Source: JBGPFS01 sp041483455 (GTDB taxonomy: Bacteria > Chloroflexota > Limnocylindria > Limnocylindrales > CSP1-4). From it: DNA of 13,253 nucleotides. Positions 1-7,066 of the stretch are shown one piece after another. Within the stretch, counting starts at the first letter, position 1. Each line of letters begins with the position of its first letter. The translations under genes were made by a program, and so were the position numbers. The notes under the pieces were generated by a model. That model ran no database searches and was not told the DNA's origin. It worked only from the letters and a program-made list of their open reading frames with translations. The DNA lies in assembly GCA_041483455.1 (NCBI GenBank), contig JBGPFS010000051.1, positions 1-13,253 of the forward strand. Direction: 5' to 3'.

Positions 1-1
1 C

Positions 2-124
2 GCCACCGGGCTGTTCGGCCGGTGTCTGAGGTGCGGCGGACCGATCGCCGACGAGCGACTCGAGGCCCTGCCCTGGGCCGCCTACTGCATCGGCTGCCAG
101 AAGCTCGCCGGCAGCGGTCGGTGA
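2..124 (+). CDS. DksA/TraR-type C4 zinc-finger protein, C-terminal fragment
   Basis: This is the 3' end of a gene cut by the left edge of the window; 40 residues are visible before the TGA. The fragment carries a four-cysteine zinc knuckle, CLRC followed 18 residues later by CIGC. It also has the intervening GGPIADERLEALPWAAYC pattern typical of the DksA/TraR C-terminal finger (CGxxIxxxRLxAxPxAxxCxxCQ). Members of this family bind RNA polymerase through the secondary channel, or are small uncharacterised regulators. The missing N-terminal coiled coil prevents telling true DksA from a short TraR-like protein. Its stop codon overlaps the GTG start of the next gene (GTGA), so the two are probably translated together. 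The family call is solid for the finger; its exact role is unknown. Confidence 0.75.
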   Translation, partial: ATGLFGRCLRCGGPIADERLEALPWAAYCIGCQKLAGSGR

Positions 125-1125
125 CCGACGGGCCAGCGTCGCCGGAGCGGCTCGTCAGCCTCGAGGCGATCCGAGCGGCGGCGGCGCTGCTCGATGGCAT
201 CGCGCTGCGGACGCCGCTCGTCGCGTTCGGTCGGCCCGAGGAGCGTCGGTTCCTCAAGGCCGAGTCGCTCCAGCCCATCGGCGCGTTCAAGATCCGTGGC
301 GCGTACGTCGCGGTCGCCAGCCTGACCCCCGAGGCCCGCGCCCGGGGCGTCATCACCTACTCGAGCGGCAACCACGCCCAGGGCGTCGCCCGCGCCGCTC
401 GGCTCCTCGGCGCCCCGGCGGTGATCGTGATGCCGAGCGATGCGCCGGCGCTGAAGCGTCGCCGGGTCGAGGCCGACGGGGCGGAGGTCGTGCTGGTCGG
501 CCCTTCGAGCGCCGAGCGGAGGAGCGTGGCCGAGCGGCTCGCGGCCGAGCGCGACCTGACGATCATCCCGCCCTACGACGACGACCGGATCATCGCCGGC
601 CAGGGGACCTGCGGCCTGGAGATCGCCGAGGACCTGGCCGATCTCGCGGCCGTGCTCGTGCCGATCGGCGGCGGCGGGCTCGCCAGCGGCGTCGCGACCG
701 CCGTGAAGGCCCTCCGGCCGACGGCCCGCGTCATCGGCGTGGAACCCGAGCTCGCTGCCGACGCCCGCGATTCGCTCGCCGCCGGTCGGATCGTCGAGTG
801 GGGGGCGGAGCTTGTCGGCCGGACGATCGCCGACGGGACCCGGACCCAATCGCTCGGCCGGCGCAACTTCGCCCACCTGCAGGCGTACCTCGACGCCTGC
901 GTGACCGTCTCGGAGGCCGAGATCGGGGCCGCTGTCCGGCTCGCCGCGGAGGAGTCGCGACTCGTCGTCGAGCCGTCCGGGGCGCTCTCGATCGCTGCCC
1001 TCCGGTTTCGCGCGACGGAAGCGGGCCTGGTCGGCCTGAGCGGTTCGATCGTGGCCGTGGTCAGCGGCGGCAACCTCGATCCGGAGCGTTACCGGGAGCT
1101 GCTGGCCAGCCCGATCCCGGATTGA
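121..1125 (+). CDS. PLP-dependent threonine/serine dehydratase
   Basis: This 334-residue fold-type II PLP enzyme is expected to deaminate L-threonine to 2-oxobutyrate and/or L-serine to pyruvate in the cytoplasm. The PLP-binding lysine is K57 in GAFKIRGA. SSGNHAQG (residues 81-88) is the substrate/cofactor loop, GGGGLASG (183-190) binds the PLP phosphate, and SGGN (315-318) holds the pyridine nitrogen region. There is no C-terminal ACT-like regulatory domain, so it resembles catabolic (TdcB-type) dehydratases or serine racemases more than the long, isoleucine-inhibited IlvA. The open frame extends upstream to base 22. I chose GTG at 121 because homology begins just after it and it overlaps the TGA of the zinc-finger gene, a usual coupling arrangement. 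It is convergent with ctaG, with only 15 bp between the stops. Confidence 0.9.
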   Translation: MTDGPASPERLVSLEAIRAAAALLDGIALRTPLVAFGRPEERRFLKAESLQPIGAFKIRGAYVAVASLTPEARARGVITYSSGNHAQGVARAARLLGAPAVIVMPSDAPALKRRRVEADGAEVVLVGPSSAERRSVAERLAAERDLTIIPPYDDDRIIAGQGTCGLEIAEDLADLAAVLVPIGGGGLASGVATAVKALRPTARVIGVEPELAADARDSLAAGRIVEWGAELVGRTIADGTRTQSLGRRNFAHLQAYLDACVTVSEAEIGAAVRLAAEESRLVVEPSGALSIAALRFRATEAGLVGLSGSIVAVVSGGNLDPERYRELLASPIPD

Positions 1126-1140
1126 CGCGAGGTCGCCCGC

Positions 1141-2193
1141 CTACCCGCCGCCGCGCTCGTCGGCGACCCACTCGGCCAGGCGCGCCTCGCGCTCGAGCAG
1201 GCTCGCCCGCTGGCGGTCGACCCGCGCGTCGTCGGCCGCCTGGTCGCGCTCCTCGCGCCGCATCCAGCCCGCGATGATCAGGAGGAGTGAGGCCAGGAAG
1301 ACGAGGTCGCCGGCCACCCACATGATCGCGCCGGCCAGCTGCTGATCCTGGAGCGGCGTGGGGCCCCAGCTCCGGACCAGGGTCACGTAGTGCGAGTAGA
1401 GCGGCGCCGAGGCGCTGTAGATCGCCAGCCCCAGGAACGTGTTCTGGGGCATCTGGAGGAACGTGTACAGGATCCGCGCCGGCTCGCCCATCCGCCACGG
1501 GTTCGGGTCGCGGTTGACGGCCGGCCACCAGAACAGGAGCGCCGCCAGCAGGAACAGCCCGTGCTCGAGCTGGTGGACCAGCGGCTCCTCGAGCGAGAGA
1601 TCGAAGAGCGGCGAGAAGTGGGACCACCACATCACGAAGGCGAAGACGAGCCAGGCGACGATCGGATGGCTGATGGCCCGCAGAAGCCGCGAGTGGAGGA
1701 TCGGCAGGACGACCCCTCGCCGTGTTCCTGCCGAGACGGCGCGCAGGATCAGCGTGATCGGGGCGCCGAGGGCCAGCAGCGGCGCGGCGACGAGGGTCAG
1801 CAGGAGATGCTGGACCATGTGGATCGAGAAGAGGGTGCCGTCGTAGGCCTCGATCGGCGACTGGAGGGCCAGCTCGATCGCGAGCAGCCCGCCGAGGAAG
1901 CAGGCGACGACGCCGCGCGGGACCCGGTTCGCGGGATGCGCCCCGTCGACGCCGCGGACGAGACGCAAGTAGACGAAGGCAGCCCCGAGGAGCGGGATGG
2001 CGATCGTCGGGTCGAACGACCAGGCCAGCAGGACGGCCGGGAAGCTCGGCTCCGGCGCCGCCGCTCCGTGGGCGAGGACGGTCCCGGGCAGGGCGAGACC
2101 GACCAGGCCGCCGCCGACGGAGCCGACGAACAGCCCGGGCAGGCGCCAGCGGAGTGGACCGTGGAAGGACGGCGGTCGTCGCATATCGGCCAT
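1141..2193 (-). CDS. ctaG: Cytochrome c oxidase assembly factor CtaG (caa3 type)
   Basis: A polytopic membrane protein of 350 residues matching the caa3_CtaG family, which is needed for assembly of active caa3/aa3 oxidase in Bacillus and is thought to act in copper delivery to CuB. After a hydrophobic N-terminal segment ending in LAHGAAAPEP there are about seven further membrane spans. Family hallmarks visible are the SIHMVQHLLLTLVAAPLLALG stretch in part (IHMVQH then a PLLALGAP loop), HFSPLFD, LVHQLEH, a WWP motif and LYTFLQMPQNTFLG. These supply several histidine/methionine candidates for metal contact. The C-terminal 40 residues are charged and probably cytosolic. I chose ATG 2193; a second in-frame ATG at 2184 is equally possible, and neither has a clear Shine-Dalgarno. 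It is divergent from coxB, whose oxidase it presumably helps assemble. Confidence 0.88.
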   Translation of the reverse strand: MADMRRPPSFHGPLRWRLPGLFVGSVGGGLVGLALPGTVLAHGAAAPEPSFPAVLLAWSFDPTIAIPLLGAAFVYLRLVRGVDGAHPANRVPRGVVACFLGGLLAIELALQSPIEAYDGTLFSIHMVQHLLLTLVAAPLLALGAPITLILRAVSAGTRRGVVLPILHSRLLRAISHPIVAWLVFAFVMWWSHFSPLFDLSLEEPLVHQLEHGLFLLAALLFWWPAVNRDPNPWRMGEPARILYTFLQMPQNTFLGLAIYSASAPLYSHYVTLVRSWGPTPLQDQQLAGAIMWVAGDLVFLASLLLIIAGWMRREERDQAADDARVDRQRASLLEREARLAEWVADERGGG

Positions 2194-2269
2194 TCTGCAT
2201 CGGACGGCGCGCCCGCTCCCGGCCGATCCCGGACTCGTCGCCGACCACGCGCACGCGGCCAAGGCCGGG

Positions 2270-2275
2270 TATCAT
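2270..2275 (+). promoter_or_regulatory. Candidate -10 element of the oxidase operon
   Basis: TATCAT lies in the 188-bp ctaG/coxB divergent region. The same hexamer abuts the small membrane-protein gene at 11095. It would give a transcript start near 2282 and a coxB leader of about 100 nt. No convincing -35 box is visible at 16-18 bp, so this is a pattern-based guess. Confidence 0.35.
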
Positions 2276-2367
2276 GGCGCGCGCCCGTATCCGTTCGGGC
2301 CTGGGTCGCCGGGTGACCCGCCGAAAGGCCGCGTCCCGAGCCAGCCGACAGGACGAGATCACGAGTC

Positions 2368-2372
2368 GAGGA
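2368..2372 (+). promoter_or_regulatory. Ribosome binding site deciding the coxB start
   Basis: GAGGA sits 9 nt before ATG 2382, which is followed at once by a lipoprotein signal peptide. The same reading frame stays open with earlier ATGs (for example 2274), but those would add an arginine-rich leader that blocks a normal signal peptide. The Shine-Dalgarno therefore fixes the start. Confidence 0.7.
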
Positions 2373-2381
2373 CATCGCCCG

Positions 2382-3446
2382 ATGACGATCCCCAGGCCCC
2401 GATCGCCGCGCCCCGCGCTCGTCGCGGCGCTCGCGGCTGCGACGGTCCTGCTCGCCGGATGCACCCAGCTCGAGCCGCCCAACGCGGTCACGCCCCAGGG
2501 CGGCGACATCCGATCGCTGTACGTGTTCGTCTTCACGATCGCGGTCGTGGTCTTCGTGTTCGTCGAGGCGCTCATCGTCTTCACGGTCCTGCGCTACCGA
2601 CGCAAGCCGACCGATACCGGGCTGCCGGCCCAGATCCACGGCAACAACAAGCTCGAGGTCATCTGGACGGCCATCCCGGCGATCATCGTGCTCGTGATGT
2701 TCGTCTTCTCGTACTCGACCCTGGACAGGGTCAACGCGATCTCACCGAGCCCGGACATCCGGATCCGGGCCGTCGCCGCTCAGTTCCAATGGACCTTCGA
2801 GTACCTCTCCCCCGACGGCCAGACCGTCCTGTTCGAGCAGCTCGCGCCGGAGATGACGATCCCGGCCGGCAAGACGGTCCACCTGACGCTCCGCTCGAAG
2901 GACGTGATCCACGCCTTCTATGTCCCGCAGTTCCTGTTCAAGCGCGACGTCGTCCCGGGCCGGGAGAACAACTTCGACTTCAGTGTCGATGCCAAGGACG
3001 CCGGCCAGACCTTCCGGGGCCAGTGCGCCGAGCTGTGCGGCGTCTACCACGGTTCGATGGTCTTCGCGGTCAAGGCCGTGACCCCCGATGAGTACGCCAG
3101 CTGGCTGAAGACCCAGGTCGACAATGCCGCGAAGACGCCCGCCCCGCAGCCCTCGGGCGCGGCGGGCGGCCCGAACCTGGACCTGGAGGCCAAGAACACC
3201 GCCTACGACAAGGCGAGCCTCGAGGCACCGGCCGATGCCGCCTTCACGATCACCTTCAAGAACGACGACCCGGCGGTGACCCACAACGTGGAGATCAAGG
3301 ACGCCACCGGCGCCTCGGTCTTCCGGGGTGAGATCTTCCAGGGCGTCGACAGCCGGGTCTACCCGGTCCCGGCGCTCAAGGCGGGGACCTACACCTACAA
3401 CTGCACCGTCCATCCGAACATGACCGGCACCCTCACGGTCAGGTAG
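2382..3446 (+). CDS. coxB: Cytochrome c oxidase subunit II (CuA) with fused C-terminal blue-copper domain
   Basis: This 354-residue lipoprotein receives electrons for the oxidase on the outer face of the membrane. A signal peptide ends in the lipobox LLAGC (C27). Two membrane spans follow at about residues 45-70 and 93-112. The CuA domain has an aromatic QFQWTFEY (134-141), H177 in DVIHAFYVPQ, and the full CuA motif C215-x-E217-x-C219-x3-H223-x2-M226. After a Pro/Gly/Ala linker (about 252-265), residues 267-354 form a second cupredoxin. Its type 1 copper ligands are H301 in THNVEI and C341-x2-H344-x2-M347, the short amicyanin-like loop spacing. Typical caa3 subunit II instead carries a heme c domain here; no CxxCH is present. 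The stop lies 9 nt before coxA. Confidence 0.95.
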   Translation: MTIPRPRSPRPALVAALAAATVLLAGCTQLEPPNAVTPQGGDIRSLYVFVFTIAVVVFVFVEALIVFTVLRYRRKPTDTGLPAQIHGNNKLEVIWTAIPAIIVLVMFVFSYSTLDRVNAISPSPDIRIRAVAAQFQWTFEYLSPDGQTVLFEQLAPEMTIPAGKTVHLTLRSKDVIHAFYVPQFLFKRDVVPGRENNFDFSVDAKDAGQTFRGQCAELCGVYHGSMVFAVKAVTPDEYASWLKTQVDNAAKTPAPQPSGAAGGPNLDLEAKNTAYDKASLEAPADAAFTITFKNDDPAVTHNVEIKDATGASVFRGEIFQGVDSRVYPVPALKAGTYTYNCTVHPNMTGTLTVR

Positions 3447-3455
3447 GGAGAACCC

Positions 3456-5081
3456 ATGGCGACCACCGCCCTTCGGCCCGCCGCCACCGGTTACCGGACC
3501 GGGCTCTACGAATGGCTGACGACCACCGATCACAAGAAGATCGGGATCATGTACATCGTCAACTCGTTCGTGCTCTTCCTGGTCGGCGGGATCCTCGCGC
3601 TGCTGGTCCGGCTCGAGCTGGCCCAGCCCGGGCTGCAGTTCCTGTCGGAATCGACCTACAACCAGCTGTTCACGATCCACGCCTCGTTGATGCTCTTCCT
3701 GTTCATCATCCCGATCCTGGCCGGGTTCGGGAACTACATCGTGCCGCTCATGATCGGCGCGCCGGACATGGCGTTCCCGCGGATCAACGCCCTGTCGTTC
3801 TGGCTCCTGCCCCTGGCCGCGGTCATCATGCTGTCCGGATTCCTGACCGGTGGCGGGGCAGCCGCCGCCGGCTGGACGAGCTACAGCCCGCTGGCCCAGG
3901 ACAAGTACTCGGGGGTGGGCACCGACCTGTGGATCGTGGCGGTCGTCCTGATCGGGACCAGCTCGATCCTGGGGTCGATCAACTTCCTGGTCACGATCTT
4001 CAAGATGCGGGCGCCCGGCATGACGATGTTCCGGCTCCCGATCATGGTCTGGACGATGCTCGTGACGAGCGTCCTCACCCTGTTCGCCACGCCGGTCCTG
4101 GCGTCGGCCCTGATCATGCTGTTCATCGACCGGAACTACGGCGGCCACTTCTTCGACCCGGCCACGGGCGGGAATGCCATCCTCTGGCAGAACACCTTCT
4201 GGTTCTACTCCCACCCGGCCGTGTACATCATGGTCCTGCCGGCGATGGGGATCATCAGCGAGATCCTGCCGGTCTTCAGTCGCAAGCCGCTCTTCGGCTA
4301 CAAGGCCTTCGTCTTCGCGACCGCCGCGATCGGCGCCCTCGGCTTCTCCGTGTGGGCCCACCACATGTTCACGACCGGGGCCGTCTACCTGCCCTTCTTC
4401 AGCTTCATGACCTTCCTCATCGCGGTCCCGACCGGGGTCAAGATGTTCAACTGGATCGCCACGATGTTCCGCGGCCAGCTGATCTTCGCGACCCCGCTCC
4501 TGTTCGCCCTCGGCTTCCTGTCGCTCTTCCTCATCGGCGGCATCAACGGGGCCTTCAGCGCCGCCGTGCCGGTCGATTTCGCCCTCCACGACACCTACTG
4601 GGTGGTGGCCCACATCCACTACGTCCTGTTCGGCGGCTCCGTGTTCGGGGTCTTCGCCGGGCTCTACTACTGGTGGCCCAAGATGTTCGGCCGGCGCCTG
4701 AACGAGACGCTCGGCAAGCTCCATTTCGTGGGCATGTTCATCGGGATGAACCTGACCTTCTTCCCGATGCACGTCCTGGGCCTGTCGGGGATGCCGCGCC
4801 GGATCGCGAACTATGCTCCGGAGACCGGCTGGGGCGACCTCAACCTGCTGGCCACGATCGGCGGCTTCATGATCGCGGCGTCGGTCCTGCCGTTCCTGTG
4901 GAACATCTTCATCACCGCCCGGAGCGGTGAGCCGGCCGGTGACGACCCGTGGGAGGGCAACACGCTCGAGTGGGCGACCTCGTCGCCACCACCCGCCTAC
5001 AACTTCGATCGGCTGCCTCCGATCCGCTCGGAGCGCCCGGTGTTCGACCTCCGCCAGGCCTCGGAGACCCCCGACCGATGA
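3456..5081 (+). CDS. coxA: Cytochrome c oxidase subunit I, heme-copper oxidase type A2
   Basis: The 541-residue catalytic subunit reduces O2 to water at heme a3/CuB and pumps protons. Ligands are visible in order: H75 (heme a, TIHASLML), H253 and crosslinking Y257 (YSHPAVY), H302-H303 (CuB, WAHHMF), H386 (heme a3) and H388 (heme a) in VAHIHYV. The K-channel lysine is K329 (PTGVKMFNW) and the D-channel entry aspartate is D104 (IGAPDMAFPR). The channel-end glutamate of type A1 enzymes is replaced: YSHPA puts tyrosine and serine before the histidine and alanine where Glu normally sits, the signature of type A2 oxidases. About 12 spans are followed by a hydrophilic tail from about residue 485. 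A GGAG site lies 5 nt before ATG 3456, and the stop overlaps the coxC start (ATGA). No fused subunit III is present. Confidence 0.97.
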   Translation: MATTALRPAATGYRTGLYEWLTTTDHKKIGIMYIVNSFVLFLVGGILALLVRLELAQPGLQFLSESTYNQLFTIHASLMLFLFIIPILAGFGNYIVPLMIGAPDMAFPRINALSFWLLPLAAVIMLSGFLTGGGAAAAGWTSYSPLAQDKYSGVGTDLWIVAVVLIGTSSILGSINFLVTIFKMRAPGMTMFRLPIMVWTMLVTSVLTLFATPVLASALIMLFIDRNYGGHFFDPATGGNAILWQNTFWFYSHPAVYIMVLPAMGIISEILPVFSRKPLFGYKAFVFATAAIGALGFSVWAHHMFTTGAVYLPFFSFMTFLIAVPTGVKMFNWIATMFRGQLIFATPLLFALGFLSLFLIGGINGAFSAAVPVDFALHDTYWVVAHIHYVLFGGSVFGVFAGLYYWWPKMFGRRLNETLGKLHFVGMFIGMNLTFFPMHVLGLSGMPRRIANYAPETGWGDLNLLATIGGFMIAASVLPFLWNIFITARSGEPAGDDPWEGNTLEWATSSPPPAYNFDRLPPIRSERPVFDLRQASETPDR

Positions 5082-5740
5082 GCTCCGAGTCGATGGCCGT
5101 CGTGCCGGTCGAGCACAGCCCGGTCGCCGGGCTCACCCACGACCAGTCGGGCGGGATCAGCAACGTCATCCTGGGGATGATCCTGTTCATCACCTCGGAG
5201 GTGATGTTCTTCGCGGGCCTGTTCGCCGCCTACTTCAACGTCCGGGCCAATGCCCCGATCTGGCCGCCGCTCGAATTCGCGAACAAGCTCCACGTCCTGC
5301 CCACCGCCGAGGAGCCGATCCCGCTCGTGACGATCGCGACGGCCATCCTCATCATCAGCTCGCTGACCTGCCAGCTCGGCGTGTGGTCGATCCGGCGAGG
5401 CGACCATCGCGGCCTGGTCCGGAACATCGGCGTCACGCTCGTCCTGGGGATCCTCTTCCTGACGCTCCAGGGCTGGGACTACATCGTCCTGTACAGCCAG
5501 GGCATCCGGCTCGACGCGGGCACGTTCGGGACCACCTTCTACACGCTGACCGGCTTCCATGGCGCCCACGTCCTGGCCGGCGTGATCATGCTTTCGGTGG
5601 TGACTTACCGGGGGATGGCCGGCCAGTTCTCGAGTCGCCACCACGACATGGTCGAGGCGACCTCGCTCTACTGGCACTTCGTCGACGTCGTCTGGATCGT
5701 CCTGTTCTCGACGATCTACCTCGTTCCGAACTTCGGCTGA
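5078..5740 (+). CDS. coxC: Cytochrome c oxidase subunit III
   Basis: This 220-residue integral membrane subunit sits beside subunit I and supports sustained proton uptake. Family features are MILFITSEVMFFAGLFAAYF near residues 28-47, the LQGWDY segment, FYTLTGFHGAHVLAG, and the closing EATSLYWHFVDVVWIVLFSTIYL. Roughly five spans are present, so it is the shorter five-helix bacterial form rather than the seven-helix mitochondrial-like form. The start at ATG 5078 overlaps the coxA stop by four bases, which implies translational coupling and balanced subunit synthesis. An in-frame ATG six codons of sequence downstream (MAVVP) is possible, but the overlap favours the first. Confidence 0.94.
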   Translation: MSSESMAVVPVEHSPVAGLTHDQSGGISNVILGMILFITSEVMFFAGLFAAYFNVRANAPIWPPLEFANKLHVLPTAEEPIPLVTIATAILIISSLTCQLGVWSIRRGDHRGLVRNIGVTLVLGILFLTLQGWDYIVLYSQGIRLDAGTFGTTFYTLTGFHGAHVLAGVIMLSVVTYRGMAGQFSSRHHDMVEATSLYWHFVDVVWIVLFSTIYLVPNFG

Positions 5741-5754
5741 GCGGAGGCGATCCG

Positions 5755-5931
5755 ATGCACATGCTCAGGCATCCGCGGAACGCGATCTTCGTCGGCCTCC
5801 TGTTCATGTTCATCTCGGCGGTCTACCTGTTCCTGAGCCACGACATGGGCGGTGCGACGATGCTGTTCATGCTCGGGATCGCGATGGGCCTCGGCTTCTA
5901 CGTCCTCGCCGCCGGCGCGCCGCGCGGCTGA
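5755..5931 (+). CDS. Small two-helix membrane protein, putative oxidase subunit IV
   Basis: Only 58 residues long, with two predicted membrane spans (about 10-28 and 34-52) joined by a short HDMGG turn, and a basic N-terminus (MHMLRHPRN). A strong GGAGG lies 7 nt before the ATG, and the gene starts 14 nt after coxC, so it is very likely a real oxidase-operon gene. Position and size resemble the small non-catalytic subunit IV of caa3 and aa3 oxidases, which stabilises the complex. The sequence itself has no diagnostic motif that I recognise, so the subunit IV call rests on context. The next gene carries different membrane modules that could share the same role. Confidence 0.7.
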   Translation: MHMLRHPRNAIFVGLLFMFISAVYLFLSHDMGGATMLFMLGIAMGLGFYVLAAGAPRG

Positions 5932-5964
5932 GCGGGACGCCGAGCGAGGGACCGAAGCCAGCCC

Positions 5965-7053
5965 ATGGAGCAGATCTGGAACTCGATCCTCGAGTTCAGC
6001 AAGACGTTCATCACCCCGGACTGGGCGAAGGTCATCGCGCTCCTCCCGCTCGGCCTGCTCGGCCTCGTCGGGCTCTACTTCGTGTGGCTCTTCCGACGGC
6101 TGACCGGGATGGGGCCGGCTCGGCGCGGGAGCGCGCCGCTGGCGCCACGGACCCCCGAGGGCATCCACATGCCGGGGCCATCCTTCGCCCCGATCTTCGC
6201 CGCGGTCGGGATCGCGGTCCTGCTGTTCGGCCTCGTGTTCGGCGGGACGATGCTCTGGCTCGGCCTTGGAGCGGTCGTCCTGACGCTCCTGTACTGGCTC
6301 CGCGAGGCGATGCGCGACTACGACCGCCAGGAGGCGACCGCGGTCGGCCTGCCGGCGGTCGTCCATGCCGGCCCGCCCCCGGGCGTCCACATGCCCGGCC
6401 CGTCGTTCCGGCCGCTCCTGGCCAGCTTCTCGATGGCGGTCCTGCTGTTCGGGCTCGTGTTCGGCGGGGCGCTCCTGGCTGTCGGCCTGATCATGGTGGT
6501 CGTCTCGCTGGTGGGCTGGCTCGGCGACGCCCGGGCCGAGTACCAGCTCACCGAGGCCGCCGACCGGTCCGGGCACCTCGAGAACGCGCCGGCTCCCCAC
6601 TACCCGACCCGGACCCTCGCGGCGTTCGCGATCCTGCTCGTCGTCGGTGTCGCGCTCAACCTCGGGATCCTGCCGCCGGGCGACACGACGGCCAGCGACG
6701 GCGCTGCCGGGAGTCCCGGCGCCTCCTCCGCGGCCGGGGGGCCGAGCGGCGGCTCGGCCGCCCCCAGTCTCCCCGCAGCGGACGTGACGATCGAGGCCGC
6801 CGGGGTCCAGTTCACGACGACCGCGGTCACGGCCCCCGCAGACAAGCCGTTCACGATCGCCTTCGCGAACAAGGATGCCGGCGTGCCCCACAACGTCGCG
6901 ATCAAGGACGCCAGCGGGATCGAGGTATTCAAGGGCGACATCTTCAACGGCGCCGAGACGCGGATCTACCACGTCCCGGCGCTCAAGGCCGGGGTCTATC
7001 CGTTCGCCTGTTCGGTCCACACGAACATGACCGGGACGCTCACGGTCCAGTAG
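5965..7053 (+). CDS. Membrane protein with duplicated HMPGPSF module and C-terminal blue-copper domain
   Basis: This 362-residue protein has an unusual layout. A first hydrophobic helix lies at about residues 22-43. Two homologous membrane modules follow at 64-121 and 138-194. Each opens with (I/V)HMPGPSF and continues into hydrophobic LLFGLVFGG and a second helix ending in an amphipathic charged tail. The HMPGPSF-plus-helices pattern resembles small accessory subunits of bacterial cytochrome c oxidases. Another span lies at about 215-236, followed by a Gly/Ser/Ala/Pro linker (240-272). Residues 274-362 are a cupredoxin with type 1 copper ligands H309, C349, H352 and M355. That domain is a close paralogue of the C-terminal domain of CoxB. 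I infer a membrane-anchored copper protein that donates electrons to, or is part of, this oxidase. A GAGGGA at 5946-5951 is 13 nt before the ATG, so the ribosome site is weak. Confidence 0.85.
   Translation: MEQIWNSILEFSKTFITPDWAKVIALLPLGLLGLVGLYFVWLFRRLTGMGPARRGSAPLAPRTPEGIHMPGPSFAPIFAAVGIAVLLFGLVFGGTMLWLGLGAVVLTLLYWLREAMRDYDRQEATAVGLPAVVHAGPPPGVHMPGPSFRPLLASFSMAVLLFGLVFGGALLAVGLIMVVVSLVGWLGDARAEYQLTEAADRSGHLENAPAPHYPTRTLAAFAILLVVGVALNLGILPPGDTTASDGAAGSPGASSAAGGPSGGSAAPSLPAADVTIEAAGVQFTTTAVTAPADKPFTIAFANKDAGVPHNVAIKDASGIEVFKGDIFNGAETRIYHVPALKAGVYPFACSVHTNMTGTLTVQ
6154..6546 (+). repeat. Tandem pair of HMPGPSF membrane modules
   Basis: Two in-frame copies lie within the cupredoxin membrane gene: 6154-6327 and 6376-6546. 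At the DNA level the core matches in 32 of 33 positions between 6214-6246 and 6436-6468, exactly 222 nt (74 codons) apart, while the flanks are more diverged. The repeat is an internal gene duplication, not a mobile repeat. Confidence 0.85.
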
Positions 7054-7066
7054 CTCGAGGCGCACC

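Noticed and set aside
2182..2197. CAGAAT on the minus strand 7 nt before ATG 2184 as a leaderless promoter for ctaG.
   Set aside because: The hexamer matches the recurring TACGAT/TATCAT boxes poorly and would exclude the ATG at 2193; evidence is too thin to assign, though it could be tested by 5'-end mapping.
2283..2330. Short inverted repeats in the coxB leader (GCCCG/CGGGC and GGGTC/GACCC).
   Set aside because: Five-base GC stems are expected by chance at this base composition, and nothing matches a known riboswitch or leader-peptide layout.
4191..4245. Loss of the HPEVY glutamate in CoxA as possible evidence of a broken oxidase.
   Set aside because: All heme and copper ligands are present and the YSHP form is the normal type A2 signature, so the gene is intact.
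2742..4772. Very long open frame on the minus strand (over 670 codons) antisense to coxB and coxA.
   Set aside because: The translation is rich in Arg, Glu, Gly, His and Asp with no hydrophobic core or known motif, as expected when GC-rich third positions suppress stops opposite a real gene. The plus-strand oxidase genes have full family signatures.
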